From: Hygrocybe punicea
Taxonomy: Eukaryota; Basidiomycota; Agaricomycetes; Agaricales; Hygrophoraceae
NCBI GenBank assembly: GCA_963556145.1
Contig: OY744470.1
Coordinates: forward strand, 4,030,001 to 4,094,000
Length of the DNA stretch: 64,000 nt
Direction of reading: 5' to 3'
Position numbers and translations under genes: made by a program. This document shows, in pieces, positions 47,931-59,744 of the stretch (the stretch's first letter is position 1; each line of letters begins with the position of its first letter). The notes beneath the pieces are model-generated. The model had not been told where the DNA came from and searched no databases. It saw nothing but the letters and a program-made list of their open reading frames with translations.

Positions 47931-48089
47931 TGGAGTAGTGGGACCTGGCAGTCACGTGACTGGGTTCCCATGGTTGACCTAGTTAGTAGCCTTCCTGATG
48001 TAGTAGAGAGACCCATTCCTATCCTATCCAGTCGACTTCCACCTCGAGTCCTGCGTGAGCCCCCGGAGAGGTACCTCGGTACCTCTCCA
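47931..48089 (+). repeat. 3' LTR of element A
   Basis: Nearly identical to 46184-46342 (one clear difference, CCCATGG here against CCCACGG, a CpG-to-TpG difference). Few differences mean a recent insertion. Confidence 0.9.
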
Positions 48090-48207
48090 GCGTCTCGGTC
48101 GTTTTCTTGGGGTAGTTTCGGGGGAGAAAAAATGTGGTGGACGACGTATAGGAGGGCATCAGACATGGGTGACGGTATGAAGAAACAGTAGTTTTTTGTT
48201 GATCGTT

Positions 48208-48602
48208 CTAAACACCAAGAGAGAATACAGTGGCACAGAAGGAACAACGGTTTCTGTCGTGATCGTTTTGGGGACGGGGGTCGCCGACCTCCAGCCTCAG
48301 GTAAACAACGCGGCGACTGCGCAGCTTATCGATTGACAAGCGCCCATAGAAGCGCGAAACGCCCACAAACCATTCTTGGAAATTTGATTCGTTTGGGACA
48401 AAGAATGCCGCGTCCATCCTTGGCCCCACAAAGTGACTGCATCGATTGACGTAGGCGCACGTCCACGGCTAGATATGGGAAACGGACTGTCGTATGCGTT
48501 TGAATTGCTCCCCTTCCCAAGAACGTACTCGGACTCGGTCCTGAAGTGGTTACGTAAGACTTGGCGTCCAGGACTGTCCTTTTCCGAGGCCTTCAATCCC
48601 AA
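48208..48602 (-). CDS. Weak unrecognised frame upstream of the giant gene
   Basis: Two overlapping minus-strand frames give FFVPNESNFQEWFVGVSRFYG-type sequence that looks coding, but no family is recognised and there is no convincing start or splice model. The stretch 48603-49103 shows nothing else definite. Confidence 0.2.
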
Positions 48603-49103
48603 GCTATCATTTTTGGTTCCTGGGTGGAACTAGCAATGACACTAGTGCAAGTGCCTTGCATTTGTTTGTTGATTGGAGCTTGGCTGAAATTTTTACCCAT
48701 GACAGAACAAGTCGGCATTGTAATATTCATCACGCATAAAAATTTCTTGGGCGTATGTCCGGAAAATTCAACTGATTGGTGAAATTTACGCTGGAAGATA
48801 TGGGGAAGCTCCGCTGATGCCAACGTTGAACCTTGTTGGCCACTGGGTATTAAGGTCGCCAGCATTTCTACGCCATCTCATGTTCAACCATACGACGGCT
48901 TCTGCTAGGGGAAAGATGGATGGTCAATCGACCGTGATCATGTCTGCCATGCGTCTTCAGACGGTCAAGGTAAAGCATCATCTGTCATCATGTTTTACGG
49001 CATTGACGTAGATCACCCACCCTCTCGTGTAGTATGTGAATGGTATGTCCGCATCATTCAAGGACTATAAAAATTCAGTCCAATGTTCCATGAAGTAGCC
49101 AGT

Positions 49104-50602
49104 ATGACGACTTTGGTGTGTATCCCCTACCCCCCGTGCAACGCTGCAGATTTTCTGATACGATCTCAAGGTCTTTGACTATTTTCTTACATTCGAGTGT
49201 GAGGTATTCCACCTGTAGTCCATATTATCTTTCAAGGCCATCTCTAAGATTATTATGGTCACAGAAAACTCTAATCTGGAGATCGAAATGGGGGATCGGC
49301 AAAATATTGTTCTTGCTCGCACGTTATCCGGCTTTTTTTGATGTCCCCTTGGTTTTATACCGTACGATCTTTTCTCTTCTTTCAATCAACTTCGGGATTG
49401 ATCAGGATTACCTCAGATACCCTGACTCCTCGTTTAAGCCCCGATGTAATGTCCCCCCTTATGTTTCATCCAGTTATTAAATAAATAGAACAGACATGTT
49501 TATCTGCTTACATCGTGGCATCATGTAAGTAAGCAATTGGTTGATAGTTAATATCTTCCCGTCCCTAACGCTTCCGACCACCAGGGGCGTCCGTATTCGG
49601 CATAGGGATGGCGGAAGGTCAGTAATACGCTCAACGCGTTTACAGCTCAACTCAGAAAGTGATTTCCTAGCAATTCTTTTTCTTCGGACCTACGCATTGT
49701 ACAGCAATGGTAGAAAAATGCTCATCTTCTTGGTGACACTGTTTGTGGTACGTGCTAACGATTTTAGTGTGTTAATCCAACTTGACATCGTGCCATAGGT
49801 AATCTACATTCCGGTCATAGTTATCACCGAGTTGTACCTCCGTTCTGTACGATGTATGTGCTTCCTTCGCCCTCACTGCACACGTATGTACTTTATACAC
49901 CGCAGTCGGTCCGCCACCAATGCCAACTATGGTGGGTTGTTATCCAACCGCCGGTAGCGAGATTGTCTTCGCCGGCTTTGTCTTGCTTATGGCTCAGGAA
50001 ACGAGTACGTCGATGACTTTCCCATCCTGAAACAACTCATCGTGACCATCGTAGTTATCGTCTGTCTCACGCTGTACCGAGGGGTAAAGACATTTCGTCA
50101 TTTCAATAGTCCTGTGGTACAAACCCTCTACCAAGACGGGATATTTTATTTCATTTACCTATTCTGTGAGTACCCAACAATCAGATTGAAAGGGCAAGAT
50201 TTCCTCATTCAGATGTAGTCATATCCGCAGGAAATATCATAGTTTTGGTTGCAGGACCCGTATGTCATCTCACTCACTAGCATAGTAATCATGATCGGAC
50301 AGGACAGCTGATGGCCTTTTAGCCAGAATACGCCGATCTTCTCAACACGTGTGCCGTCTCAACATCCTATTAGTTGCTTAACTGATGGTCCTCCCAGGTT
50401 TCAACGGGTAATGCACAGTATTCTTTCTACGCGGATTCTGCTGCATATACGCAATGCTGCCCGCTCCGATGACCTTAACATACCCATGTCAGGTCTGCAG
50501 TTTGCGGTTGTGGGGGACCACAACAGAAATCTATGCCCCAGGGCCCGCCTTGAGCGAAAGGCTGACGAAGAAAACCCAACATCACCTTCTCTTCCTTTGT
50601 AG
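49104..50602 (+). CDS. DUF6533-type seven-helix membrane protein
   Basis: Basidiomycete genomes hold many DUF6533 membrane proteins. Recognised segments are DYFLTFECE joined across an intron to IWRSKWGIGKILFLLARYP and FFDVPLVLY (DUF6533, near 49180-49361), FLRTYALYSNGRKMLIFLV (near 49670-49740), MVGCYPTAGSEIVFAGFVLL, TLYQDGIFYFIYLFC, and a C-terminal RVMHSILSTRILLHIRNAA ending at 50602. Several hydrophobic helices are visible. Exons are short (60-180 bp) with about 50-bp introns, so the borders are partly inferred; the start at 49104 is tentative. Function unknown; a receptor-like role is sometimes guessed for the family. Confidence 0.75.
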
Positions 50603-50842
50603 CATTCAAGTTTCCAGGCCGCCAACGGCATAGAATGGATAGAAGATGTATCGCGTCGGTGTTCCCATCTAGAACGACTGGCAGCAGGTTTTAAGTTCTC
50701 TGTGTCGCGCATCTTCTAGACTTATACCGATTCCAATATTTTTATTCGTCATCTAAAACGAACAAATATTATATAATTCCTGTACCAACCTCCGTCAACA
50801 TTATAACCAACCACGGTTTGCGGCGCTCATTGGTGTCACGAA

Positions 50843-52578
50843 ATGGCAATCTTGCTTCGCTTTTTCAGAGTTCTTCGGCTTCTGGTGATCTTCTACGCGC
50901 TCCTCGCCGTATTGTATACAACGAACCTCTTACTGGTCTCTCTTTTGCACTTTCGTCTTTCGAAAGTGTTGAGCCGCGGTTTTTCCAAAGAGCGCGACGT
51001 CTCTTGGTCTGCGCTATCCTTACGTCTTTCAGGTGGTGCAACTGCTTTTCCGCAAGGACCATCGAACATACCGGCCACGCTGAACCCTGATTCTGGGGAC
51101 TTGTTACGGGAACCCTCGAAGGATCTGATATATTGGACGCCGTCTGATCTTTCTCGTCAATATGACACGGGACCTGCTAGTACGACCGCAATGACGGAGG
51201 GCCTGTTCCTTTCCAAAGCCTTCGCACAGTCCATGCGGCTAAGCAAGATTGTGCCCTTCTTCTATCAAGCTACTGGAGCCTTCGACCGGGAGGATATCAC
51301 GATCACAACGCTCATCACAAGCAACAGATTCAAAGTATTTGCTCCATTAGTGGAACAATACGAAGGTTAATGAGTGCCGCGTTGTCTGTTGCTCTTGGGG
51401 TTCAAGTCTCATAGTTTTCACTCGCGGTGTGTAGGTCCAATTTCGGTGGCGATACACGTGAAGAACAAAACCTCGCACATTCAGGAGCTCCTTGATGACC
51501 TACATGACCTGTACACCTCAACGCCCCACATGTCTACGAACGTCGATGTCCATCTAGTTATTGACTCATTTGACCGCCAATTCAACGCCTGGCGCAACGT
51601 TGCACGTTTATTTGCACGCACAGACTACGTCATGATGCTCGACGTCGATTTCGCTATCTGCACTGACTTTCGTAAAGCAATTAGAAGTAGCCGCGCTGTG
51701 ATGGATAAGCTTAGGGAAGGAAATTCTGCATTTGTCATTCCAGCTTTTGAGTACACGAAACATTCGGACGGCCTAGATCGGAAAACATTTCCGAGGAATA
51801 AAGAGGTCAGTTTGAGCCACATTTCTTATATTTGGGTTTAATGAAGACTTTTTCAGTCCCTACTTTCGCTCGTCGAAGCTAAACGTATGGATATGTTTCA
51901 TACCAGTTGGCCCGTGGGTCACAACAGTACGGAATACGGAAGGTACTACACTGCTAACCCGGGAGAGGTCTATAAGGTTACGCGATACCAATCTGCATAT
52001 GAACCCTACGTGATCTTCAAAAAAGAGGGTCCTCCTTGGTGAGCGCTTCAGCTACAGACTTCCCGTTTATTTGGCCGTCACAGGGTCAAGTGATTTGACC
52101 CAATATTATAGGTGTGACGAACGGTTTGTTGGTTACGGAGGGAACAAAGCTGCATGTCTATTTGAGATGTACTTATCAGGCATATCATATTATGTCCTCA
52201 CAGACCACTTCCTTGTCCACCAAAATCACCTATATGAAGAAGTTATACGAAAGAATGAGGTTTATTTTATTTTTTACGTTCTGCTCATACCTCGATATTT
52301 GACTTTCCTAAACTTTAGCGCAAATACAACCGCAGAGTGTACACCGATTTTCGGGAAGAAACTTGTCTTCGGTGTGTTGAGTAACAAACGTTTTCTGTCT
52401 TCGCCTTTGCAACGATGGTCGTTGTTGCTAGATATCTGAAGAGTTATTCCGATCACGGCATTCTGAATACGACACAAGGATTCAATGTCCTAGAAGAGTG
52501 CAAAAAAATCAAAGGCGTCTTGAAACTCGGTTCTCAGGTGGCTCTTAACATATCTCTCTCTTTCAGACGGAAGGATAG
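50843..52578 (+). CDS. LARGE-like glycosyltransferase (Glyco_transf_49)
   Basis: Exons 50843-51365, 51435-51805, 51857-52038, 52112-52259, 52319-52371, then about 52433-52535 and a short last exon ending at 52578, phases agreeing throughout. A signal anchor lies near residues 8-32 (LLVIFYALLAVLYTTNLLL), giving a type II Golgi protein. Family marks include TITTLITSNRFKVFAPLVEQ, the DxD-like metal site VMMLDVDFAICTDF, FVIPAFEY, HTSWPVGHNSTEYGRYY, YEPYVIFKK, DERFVGYGGNKAACLFEM and LVHQNHLYEE. These enzymes transfer sugars on cell-surface or wall glycans in the Golgi; the acceptor is unknown. It appears intact. Confidence 0.88.
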
Positions 52579-52861
52579 GCTAACAGATATTTGGGTAGCT
52601 CTTTGGATCAAGTAGTTCGTAGGGGAAAAAAAGCCTTCTGATTTTCAACTATTTCGCTCTTGTTTCATATTGTCAGCTTTGTAGAACACTCTTATCAATA
52701 CCCGGAAATGTGAAGGCCTTCATTGTGACCGTTGGTGCCGCCTACTGGCTGAAAAGTTCTCAATAATTACAAGTAAACGGGAATATAAATATGTTACATG
52801 TCCAGCGAAAGATCCCGAATAAATATTTGTAACAACGTTGTTCCCATCTTCAGACTCTCAG

Positions 52862-53965
52862 CTAGGTTAAATTGGCAAAAGCGGCGGCCAATCCAGTCGC
52901 TCCAACCGCTGCTGCATCATCGACGAATTCGACGTATCTGAAAATATGGCCCCTCTGTGCCAGATCGTCTAATATCATATTGCGATACGCCTCCACCCCA
53001 GCCAGAGATCCACCAAAACATATGATACTATCTTGGGCTTTCACAGCGCGAGGAAGATGTGTGTCTCCCTCATTCCCTGCGGGGCGAAGGAGCATAGCGA
53101 TTTGGGATGATAATATCCCGGCACACGTGCGGAGAACGTTCAGCGCAAGGGGATCGTCGTCGTCGAATGCTGATGTGAAGACTAGGGGAGATAGGGAGGA
53201 AAGGCGTTTCTCTCGGGGCATAGTGCGATGGGAAGGCGTGTTTGGTTCAAAGGAGGCAGATGTAGGTGGATCGGGAAGGTGCACAACCGTTAAAATTTCG
53301 AGTAGGTCGGTCACCCCAAACTTTTCCAACACGCGTGTTTTCAAAGTGGGTTTTCCCGTGATCACCTCGGGTGATACCACACCTAGCGACATCTTATCAT
53401 TTTCCATCAATAGGTGTCGGATCGCTTCCCGCCCAACATGGAAACCACCACCCTCATCACCAAGAATCCAACCCCACCCGCCTACACGCCCAAGCTCGAG
53501 GAGCTTCCCGTCAATGTCTCCGAAGCTTACACAGATGGAACCCGTGCCGGCAATGCACGCAACGCAATGGGAGATGTCAGGGTGCAGGCGCACGGGTGCG
53601 GCGAGGAGATGGGTATCATTGGCTATGATAAGACGTGGGCCTATGGGAAGTCCAGTAAGGGCAGAGAGGGCAGGCGTTATTGAAGCAACTGCGGCCGGTG
53701 AGTCGACACCTGAGACGCCAAACCATGCTGCGGCAAATATGTGGGCGGGGGGTGGGACTGAAACTTCGGTTGCTGGAGGAAGAGAAGAGGACGTCCTGAG
53801 TGCATTAATGACGGCCACCCGCACCGCTGAGATGAAGGCGTCCAGACCAAGGTAGGCAAAGTTGGATGGACCACTTAGGGCACGGCCGCAAACTGTGCCA
53901 GAGGCATTGCATATGACTGCGGAGGTCTTCGAGCCTCCACAGTCGACGCAGAGATAGAGAGACAT
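52862..53965 (-). CDS. N-acetylglucosamine kinase-like, BadF/BcrA ATPase family
   Basis: A single-exon frame of 367 codons. The N-terminal phosphate loop YLCVDCGGSKTSAVICN, later GVSGVDSPAA, LIIANDTHLLAAP, the second phosphate loop CIAGTGSICVSFG, GRVGGWGWILGDEGGGFHVG, and ICFGGSLAG are the standard ASKHA-fold marks of GlcNAc kinases. The enzyme phosphorylates N-acetylglucosamine in the cytosol for chitin salvage. The C-terminal FVDDAAAVGATGLAAAF is complete. The opposite strand is also open through much of the gene, a GC-rich codon effect and not a second gene. Confidence 0.93.
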   Translation of the reverse strand: MSLYLCVDCGGSKTSAVICNASGTVCGRALSGPSNFAYLGLDAFISAVRVAVINALRTSSSLPPATEVSVPPPAHIFAAAWFGVSGVDSPAAVASITPALSALTGLPIGPRLIIANDTHLLAAPVRLHPDISHCVACIAGTGSICVSFGDIDGKLLELGRVGGWGWILGDEGGGFHVGREAIRHLLMENDKMSLGVVSPEVITGKPTLKTRVLEKFGVTDLLEILTVVHLPDPPTSASFEPNTPSHRTMPREKRLSSLSPLVFTSAFDDDDPLALNVLRTCAGILSSQIAMLLRPAGNEGDTHLPRAVKAQDSIICFGGSLAGVEAYRNMILDDLAQRGHIFRYVEFVDDAAAVGATGLAAAFANLT

Positions 53966-54405
53966 GACCAGAGCCCACTAGTACGGTGGGTCGTGGGCTG
54001 CGTACGATGAAGCTAAATTCAATAAGATTTACCGATTCCATCAACGATTGTAATCTCTTCTCTTTGAAGCAAGTGAACGGTGGGATCTCTATTAGGATGT
54101 CCCAGCGTGGTTTTGAGGACCAGATGACTCTGAGACTCTGTTCTGTTTGAAATTCAAATTTATTACTCGGAAGGGTTTTCTAAGTTCATCATATGGTGGA
54201 GTTGCCAATTGGCCTGGAGGCTGACAAGGAAATGTAGTAATAAATAGCAGACCAGGGGCTGAAGCGAAGCACTGACTTCAAGGCTCTCTCATTCACGAAC
54301 CACCACGACAACGAAAGAGCTCGAAGTTCATCTATTGCAATAATACACTGACTTGTTCAACTGTCTCAGCCCCTTTTAGAAGCTCCGCTCCAATGAGTTC
54401 TATCT
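53966..54405. other. Intergenic region
   Basis: Separates the kinase from the mobile-type gene cluster. No inverted end of the cluster was identified. Confidence 0.4.
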
Positions 54406-55087
54406 GTGCTTCTCATGCTAAAACCCGACATTCTCACTGGGTTAACCACCAGAGAAGTGACCAAATTCACCACCGATCCTCCTGTTGACCTCGATACACC
54501 CCTTGGCAGCGTCCTTCAAGAAAACTCCCTCTGCATAACTGTTGAATCTGCTCAAGCTGGGGCCGCAACTATGCACACTTTGGAGGACCATCTCACACAA
54601 CTGCAGAATGAACTGGCAGGACAGGCACACCTGACTTGATGTCTTCACCTGGCCTGCATTCATGCATTTCTCGATGCTCATCTCCTCGAACATGGGTACA
54701 ACAGCTTGTACCGTCGAACTCTTTTTCTCAAGCATAACCAGGATACAATTGCAAATGTGCTTGGCCTTGCTCCTGATGCACCTCTCCAGGGCCTTTTCAG
54801 GTGAGTTGACCTATCCTAATTTGATTCCTTGTTTTCAACCATATTGTAGGACTGTGTTCCGAACAGGAGGTATGGCAGCCCACACAACCACCTCACTCGC
54901 CATCGCCACTTCAATCATACAGGAGGTTGAGATCAGCCCCATTGAACGGCAGCTCCTTGAGACCGCTTTCATTCACACATTTGGGCGAACAGTTGAAGAC
55001 GAGATCAGCCGGGTGAGGGCTATGTATTGGGTTGTTGATGCAAGGTTTTTGCATAGACATGCTTGCTTTTCAGAGCATCCCTGGTAG
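54406..55087 (+). pseudogene. Unknown gene at the left of the cluster, TGA-interrupted
   Basis: The frame from 54406 to the TGA at 54637-54639 continues in the same register (CLHLACIHAFLDAHLLEHG) and, past an intron near 54800-54849, in TVFRTGGMAAHTTTSLAIAT to 55087. No domain recognised. One internal TGA fits a CGA change. It precedes the next gene in the same direction by about 500 bp. Confidence 0.45.
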
Positions 55088-55592
55088 ATAACTATTATTT
55101 TTAAGCATCTAGTATTGCTGGAACTTTAGTGTTGTACATGACTATTGTATAATCTCATTCATTCATCTATGTATGTAAAGTATAAACCTTCAATCACTTT
55201 CTAGTACTCGTGGTAACATAAACTGCACACAATGCCATGAGCTCGTTATGACATTATTTTTCACGAAATATTTGAGCATTTGGGCCGAACAACTTAGTCA
55301 ATATCTTAAGGTTAAGGGTTAAAGTGCCGCGGCCGGGAACACCTTGATGTTATAACTTGGACACTTGTCCTGTACTGGTGGTCAGTACCGTCAGTCGCAA
55401 CAGGCAAGACTCTTGGTCTGCGACACCACGTATTACACCTTGCCTATAAATATGGCCCATTTTTTTCCTTTTCTCCTGTTGCGCATTGAGTTCCGTCTGC
55501 CGTGCCCTCAGCATATCCACTGTCCTTTCCAATCTTATTTTTTCCACATATTGTGCCTTCTGCTCGTTCTATTACTTCTCCCAATCACAGAT

Positions 55593-57328
55593 ATGGATCC
55601 TGCTCAGCTCAACCCCGAGGAAGTTGCCCAACTCCATCTGCTCTTCACTCGCCTTTATCCTGGACAGCTTCCACCAACTGCACAACCGCCTTCTCTTCCC
55701 CCACCTGCACCTCCCCCACCTGCAATTCCTGCACCTGTCCTTCCTCCACCTGCACCTGCACCATTTCCCCAAGCCCAGCCACCCATTTCACATCAGTATC
55801 AAAGCCAACGTACAATGGGACTTGGCCATCCATCTTCCCAGACGGCTACCCAAGCTTCGGGTCCTTCTCAACCCTTTCTAGGCTTCAACACTCTTGCGCC
55901 GAGTATGGTTGGTCAGGTCAATCAGCAACGGTTGGCATCCTCGGCCGTTTCGCAACCTCGGCAGCCTCGCCTCCCAAGTCGTAGCCAAAGGGGCCCTGCC
56001 GTTCACCCTCCATCCCTCCCTCGTGCAGCGCGTATTGACGACTGTCGAGTGAATGTCATAGATGGCAACAGCAACATGGAGGTGGCAGGTATGCGTGTCA
56101 AAGTCAAGGTCTATCCCCCTCCGGTATGTATCCAATACTCGTCTCATGACAAGCTAATATTAATGCCTCAATTTAGGAGATGTCCAACAACGTTCTCGTG
56201 GCCTATAGATTCTTGCGGGAATCTTTCAATGCTCAACTGCAAGCCTACTGTCTGCTATACACCTACGAATTCTCGCTGTTGACATCAGTAGCAACTCTGA
56301 TGGAACGTGTAATCCAAGACATGGAACGATCTCCCTTTTCTTACCAATTCACTTTGGCTCCAAGAGGGACGGTATCATTTTCACATGGGGAGATGCTCCA
56401 TCTTCAACTTCTCGAAATCATAAACAGAGGTGTTCCTCGTCAAACTGATGGTCAAATCCGGTTGCGACGTGCAGTCCATGCAACGCTGACAATAGGTGAT
56501 TTGGTTGCTAATCGAATGCACTATGCTGTGCCAACAGTTGCAATTGAGGGAAACCACTTCATCGTTCATCTAGGTGAGACATTGTCATATAATCATTGAA
56601 CTTGCACTGAGTGATACATAGTCGTCCGTACATATCCTCTGACAGCCTTGACAAGCCTAGACCCAACTCTTCCTGCTCATGTCCATTCATGCATCTCACG
56701 CAAAGTATATTTTCACTTTGAAATGGATGGGTATAGTGGTGCAGTGGATGAAGAGGAACCCTCTTCCGACGAGGACCTTACTCCAGGACCCAGCGCTACT
56801 CCGCTGCGACAATCAGAACGTCTCTTACAACGAACTCAAACTCAAGGTGGCAACAGCAACCCTTCACGTTCGTCTGTTCATCCTCCAACATCACCCCTTG
56901 ACGGCAATGCATATCCTCCCACTCCAACCATCATGCCTCTCCAACGAGGTTATTCTCTCTCCTCGCTTTATTCTCTTCCTGAAAGCATTTGGAGGGTGCC
57001 GTGGGTTCAGTCTCATGGCCGCTACATGGGTCTCTTCTCATTGAGGACTCTTACAGACCGTGTTTATGAGGCTGCAACAAGTGGCGCGCCGTCAGAACCT
57101 CTTAGTCTTGTTACATTTTTCAACTCCGCAACTCCGATTCCGACTCCACTACCCACGATGACGATTCCACTTTACCATACCTTCCTTTTTCGTTCCCCTT
57201 TACCTTTTGTCTTCTTTTGGACATTGTTGTTTATTCTTGTCCTTGTTCTCTTTTCTTCCTTTCTTCTTCTAGAACAATCCAGACTGACCATGGACACATC
57301 CCCACATTACCTTGCTGTACCCGAATAG
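55593..57328 (+). CDS. Pro-rich protein of the cluster, unknown function
   Basis: Three exons, 55593-56123, 56177-56573 and 56622-57328, give 544 codons. Residues 25-75 are Pro-rich (PPAPPPPAIPAPVLPPPAPA), followed by a Ser/Gln-rich stretch, then a globular part (MSNNVLVAYRFLRESFNAQL, QFTLAPRGTVSFSHGEMLHL). Near the end is a hydrophobic segment (LPFVFFWTLLFILVLVLFSS) that could span a membrane. I recognise no domain. It reads in the same direction as the HECT-like and integrase-like genes. Confidence 0.6.
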
Positions 57329-57414
57329 TCTCCTTGCCGATGGACATCATCGCTATTGTCTTTTCCCTCGCCCTGACATATTGTTGACTTCATCCCACGA
57401 CAAACCGATTCACA

Positions 57415-57585
57415 ATGGCTGTACTCCCGACACAGCTCATTACCGTAATTGTTATTGGCAGCATTGCCATCACCTTCCTGATCGGTTTCTACTTTGTTAT
57501 GATCTATCTTTGGCATCGGCATCGAAACCCTTCCGCCATTGATACTTCTGACTTCCACCTCAACAATATCTCGACACGTAATTGA
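57415..57585 (+). CDS. Small single-pass membrane protein, 56 residues
   Basis: ATG at 57415 in a CACAATGGC context, TGA at 57583. The protein has one strong hydrophobic helix (residues 8-32, LITVIVIGSIAITFLIGFY), then a basic WHRHR stretch typical of the cytosolic side. It lies 86 bp after the stop of the Pro-rich gene. It could be a real small gene or the tail of the preceding gene in another exon; no homolog known to me. Confidence 0.35.
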   Translation: MAVLPTQLITVIVIGSIAITFLIGFYFVMIYLWHRHRNPSAIDTSDFHLNNISTRN

Positions 57586-58211
57586 CAATTGCCATTCCCG
57601 GATATATGGTTTCCACTTTCGTATTCTGTGCCTACCATTATCCTCCCTGACGATCCGATGACATTCCTCACCTGCACGCATGCCCTGGACAATCCTCGAT
57701 CACGGGACATTTCACTGTTCTCTCTAATCCAACCATTGCCGAAGCACATTCTTTTGGACTTCGACCACAGACCATACGACTTCCCAAACAGTGAACCAAC
57801 CCCTATCGCATATTGTTCGCATGACACCGCTTCAATGCAGTACCCGACGACTTGTTCCCACAGCTTGTCACTCATGCCATGACTCGAAACCTGGACCCAC
57901 ATTCATTTATCCTTTTCCATCTTTCATCTTGATACCTCCCACACTCGTTTACAATGATACCCTTTCTTGGACGAATACCGACATCACGTGGACCTTCTTG
58001 TTCCACAAACGGGACAAGACATCACTCCTCGATACGTCATCGACACAGACATTGTCATCCGGTACAGCTTATGCTGTTCACATGTCTGACCTCGACTATC
58101 CCACCATCCTAGTTGGTTTTCCTTCCACACATTCCTTTGTTTTCTTTCATGCAAACCTTGCCACTACATCCACACCACCTCAAGACATTCTCATCACCAA
58201 TCCTACACTGG
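57586..58211. other. Partly open region before element B
   Basis: Frames 57589-57882 and 57791-58215 look coding in places (DYPTILVGFPSTHSFVFFHA) but no gene model joins them. The sequence is cut by element B at 58216 and resumes after 61289. Confidence 0.3.
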
Positions 58212-58215
58212 ACGA

Positions 58216-58371
58216 TGGAGTGGGTCCGAGGCTGCTCACACACAAATGGGGAAGTCACGACGGAATCGGATAGGATATCATAAGATGGACTAAGACTAAG
58301 ACAGGGAATCCTACATAAGGGATCCAACCGTGAGACCTAAGTCACGTGATGGACCAGGCACAACTACTCCA
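58216..58371 (-). repeat. LTR of element B (3' end of element)
   Basis: 156 bp, differing from 61130-61285 at two sites (ACACAAA/ACACGAA and CACGACG/CACAACG), both CpG-type differences. Confidence 0.9.
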
Positions 58372-58516
58372 AGTGCCCCTCTCCTCCATAGCGACGCCCT
58401 CGTCGCTAGTGAAAGACAAACAAAACAAAAGAGACAAAAAGAAACAGCTGAAAGAAAAGCAAAAAGAAACAGAAAGGGAATGCAAAGCACACAAAGAAGC
58501 AAAAAGCAGGTGTAAA

Positions 58517-59671
58517 CTAGTCTACCCCATATGAATCTAGTAACGGTGGGTCATGGTGAAAAAAAGGTGGAGACAAAGTGGTAGAACGTGGAAATGGAAG
58601 CGGTACGGCACGGCGCGGGGTCGGCAGGTGGGTCTCTGGACATGGGTCGACGTGAGGGTGCATGGGGCCGCCATACGATGCGTGGGCAAGGCCGCGAACG
58701 TGTCCGTTTGGGGTGCGGCCGTCGTGGTATGTTCCGTGCATGGGGCCGTGGGGGATATGGCCATGGGCTTGGTGCGGATGGACTTGCATCGTCGGATACG
58801 TCGTATGGGGTTGTCGTATTGCAGGGATGGGCCGTTGTGGTGGTGCATGAAGGTGTAGGGGTGTGGGACGCGGGGCCGCGCGTGTGTGGACGGGGTATGG
58901 TGGGGCGGGGTGTGCCGCTCGCGTTGGGGCGACTTTGCCGCCCGGTTCCTTCGTGGGGGCGTTTGATCGCATTGGGAATGGGCGTATGGGGCCGTGAAAC
59001 GAGTCGGCGTGGGGGTTGTGGGCGCGTGGTTGGGTTGTATGTCGTCGAGTTGTGCTGGGTGGGGCCAGATGTGTCATTCGCGTGGGCATGGGCTGTTGCG
59101 GCCGTGCTAGTGCTCTACACGCGAGAAAGTTGGCGCGGGCGTGTTGTGCTGGGCCCATGGGATCGAGGAAGAAGGTACCGACGCGGGCGAGGTGCGCCAG
59201 TCGACTTGGTGACGTGGCGGTTGGGCGACGTGGCAACAGATGGGTGGGCATGAAAACGGAGATGCCGAAGACGGGGTAAGTGATGGAGTGGCTCGTGGGG
59301 CTGCTGTACGAACGCGTGGGGTTTTCGAGCGTCTGCGTGTCCGGTAGGGAACCTGTGGGCATCCGAATGAAAAATGGTGAGTCGAACACGGGGACGGTGA
59401 TATCGAGGGCGCGCCTGGCTGCGCGACGGCGTTGTTGGATACGTCGTCCGGCTCGGCAACCTCTTGGGGGTGTTTTAACGAGGGTGGGGTGCTGTGGGTG
59501 CGCGTGGGTGGGCGGATTCTTGGTGGATGCAGTTGGTGACGTGGCTGCGCGAGGTGGCTGTGCGGAATGGTGAAGATGGGCGAAAAGTCGTGAGGGTGGT
59601 CGCGGGGCATGTAGCAGGATGCGAACGAGGTACTGGGGCTTTCGGAGACTGTCTTCTGTAGGGTTTTTCAT
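58517..59671 (-). other. Pro/His/Ala-rich open frame in element B
   Basis: A 384-codon frame, with other open frames overlapping on both strands. Composition bias (Pro, His, Thr, Ala, Arg) and lack of a domain argue against a gene. Compare the frame at 46345-47337 in element A. Confidence 0.35.
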
Positions 59672-59744
59672 GGGGGTGCTGCGGGGAATCGCGCGGGTGG
59701 GGTCTCGGGGGGGTTCTCTGTTCTCGAAAAATCACTGGATCTGT

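Larger units (their letters stand above)
46184..48089 (+). mobile_element. Non-autonomous LTR element A (1.9 kb)
   Basis: Identical-length LTRs of 159 bp (46184-46342 and 47931-48089), TG...CA ends, 4-bp duplication GCGT at 46180-46183 and 48090-48093. The interior encodes no retroviral-type protein, only a Pro/Arg/Ser-rich frame. It is inserted in the first coding exon of the giant gene. A related element lies at 58216-61285 in the opposite orientation. Shared parts are the sequence after the 5' LTR, the PPT and a hairpin just before it. Confidence 0.9.
36805..48166 (-). pseudogene. Giant DUF6606/DUF3638/DUF3645 protein, 5' exon broken by LTR element
   Basis: A gene of about 3000 codons in long exons. 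ATG at 48166 opens MSDALLYVVHHIFSPPKLPQ, the usual start of DUF6606; the next residues continue at 46183 on the far side of an LTR element. Further on are IRAQNAGVIFRKF, CRVWLDLDLPTTWMSLYN, and a P-loop-like QLNMGEGKSSVIVPLVSVV followed by LDESDEIL (DUF3638), then DUF3645-type sequence. Introns at about 45945-45985, 42869-42925, 42750-42795, 40105-40160, 38105-38170 and 36810-36867 join the frames. Besides the insertion, an in-frame TGA lies at 46125-46127. Biochemical function is unknown; the helicase-like motifs suggest an NTPase. From 46.1 kb on the frame is intact, so a shorter form could start at an internal Met. Confidence 0.85.

Noticed and set aside
52872..53855. 327-codon plus-strand frame opposite the GlcNAc kinase
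   Set aside because: It is the antisense shadow of a well-conserved gene and has no domain of its own.
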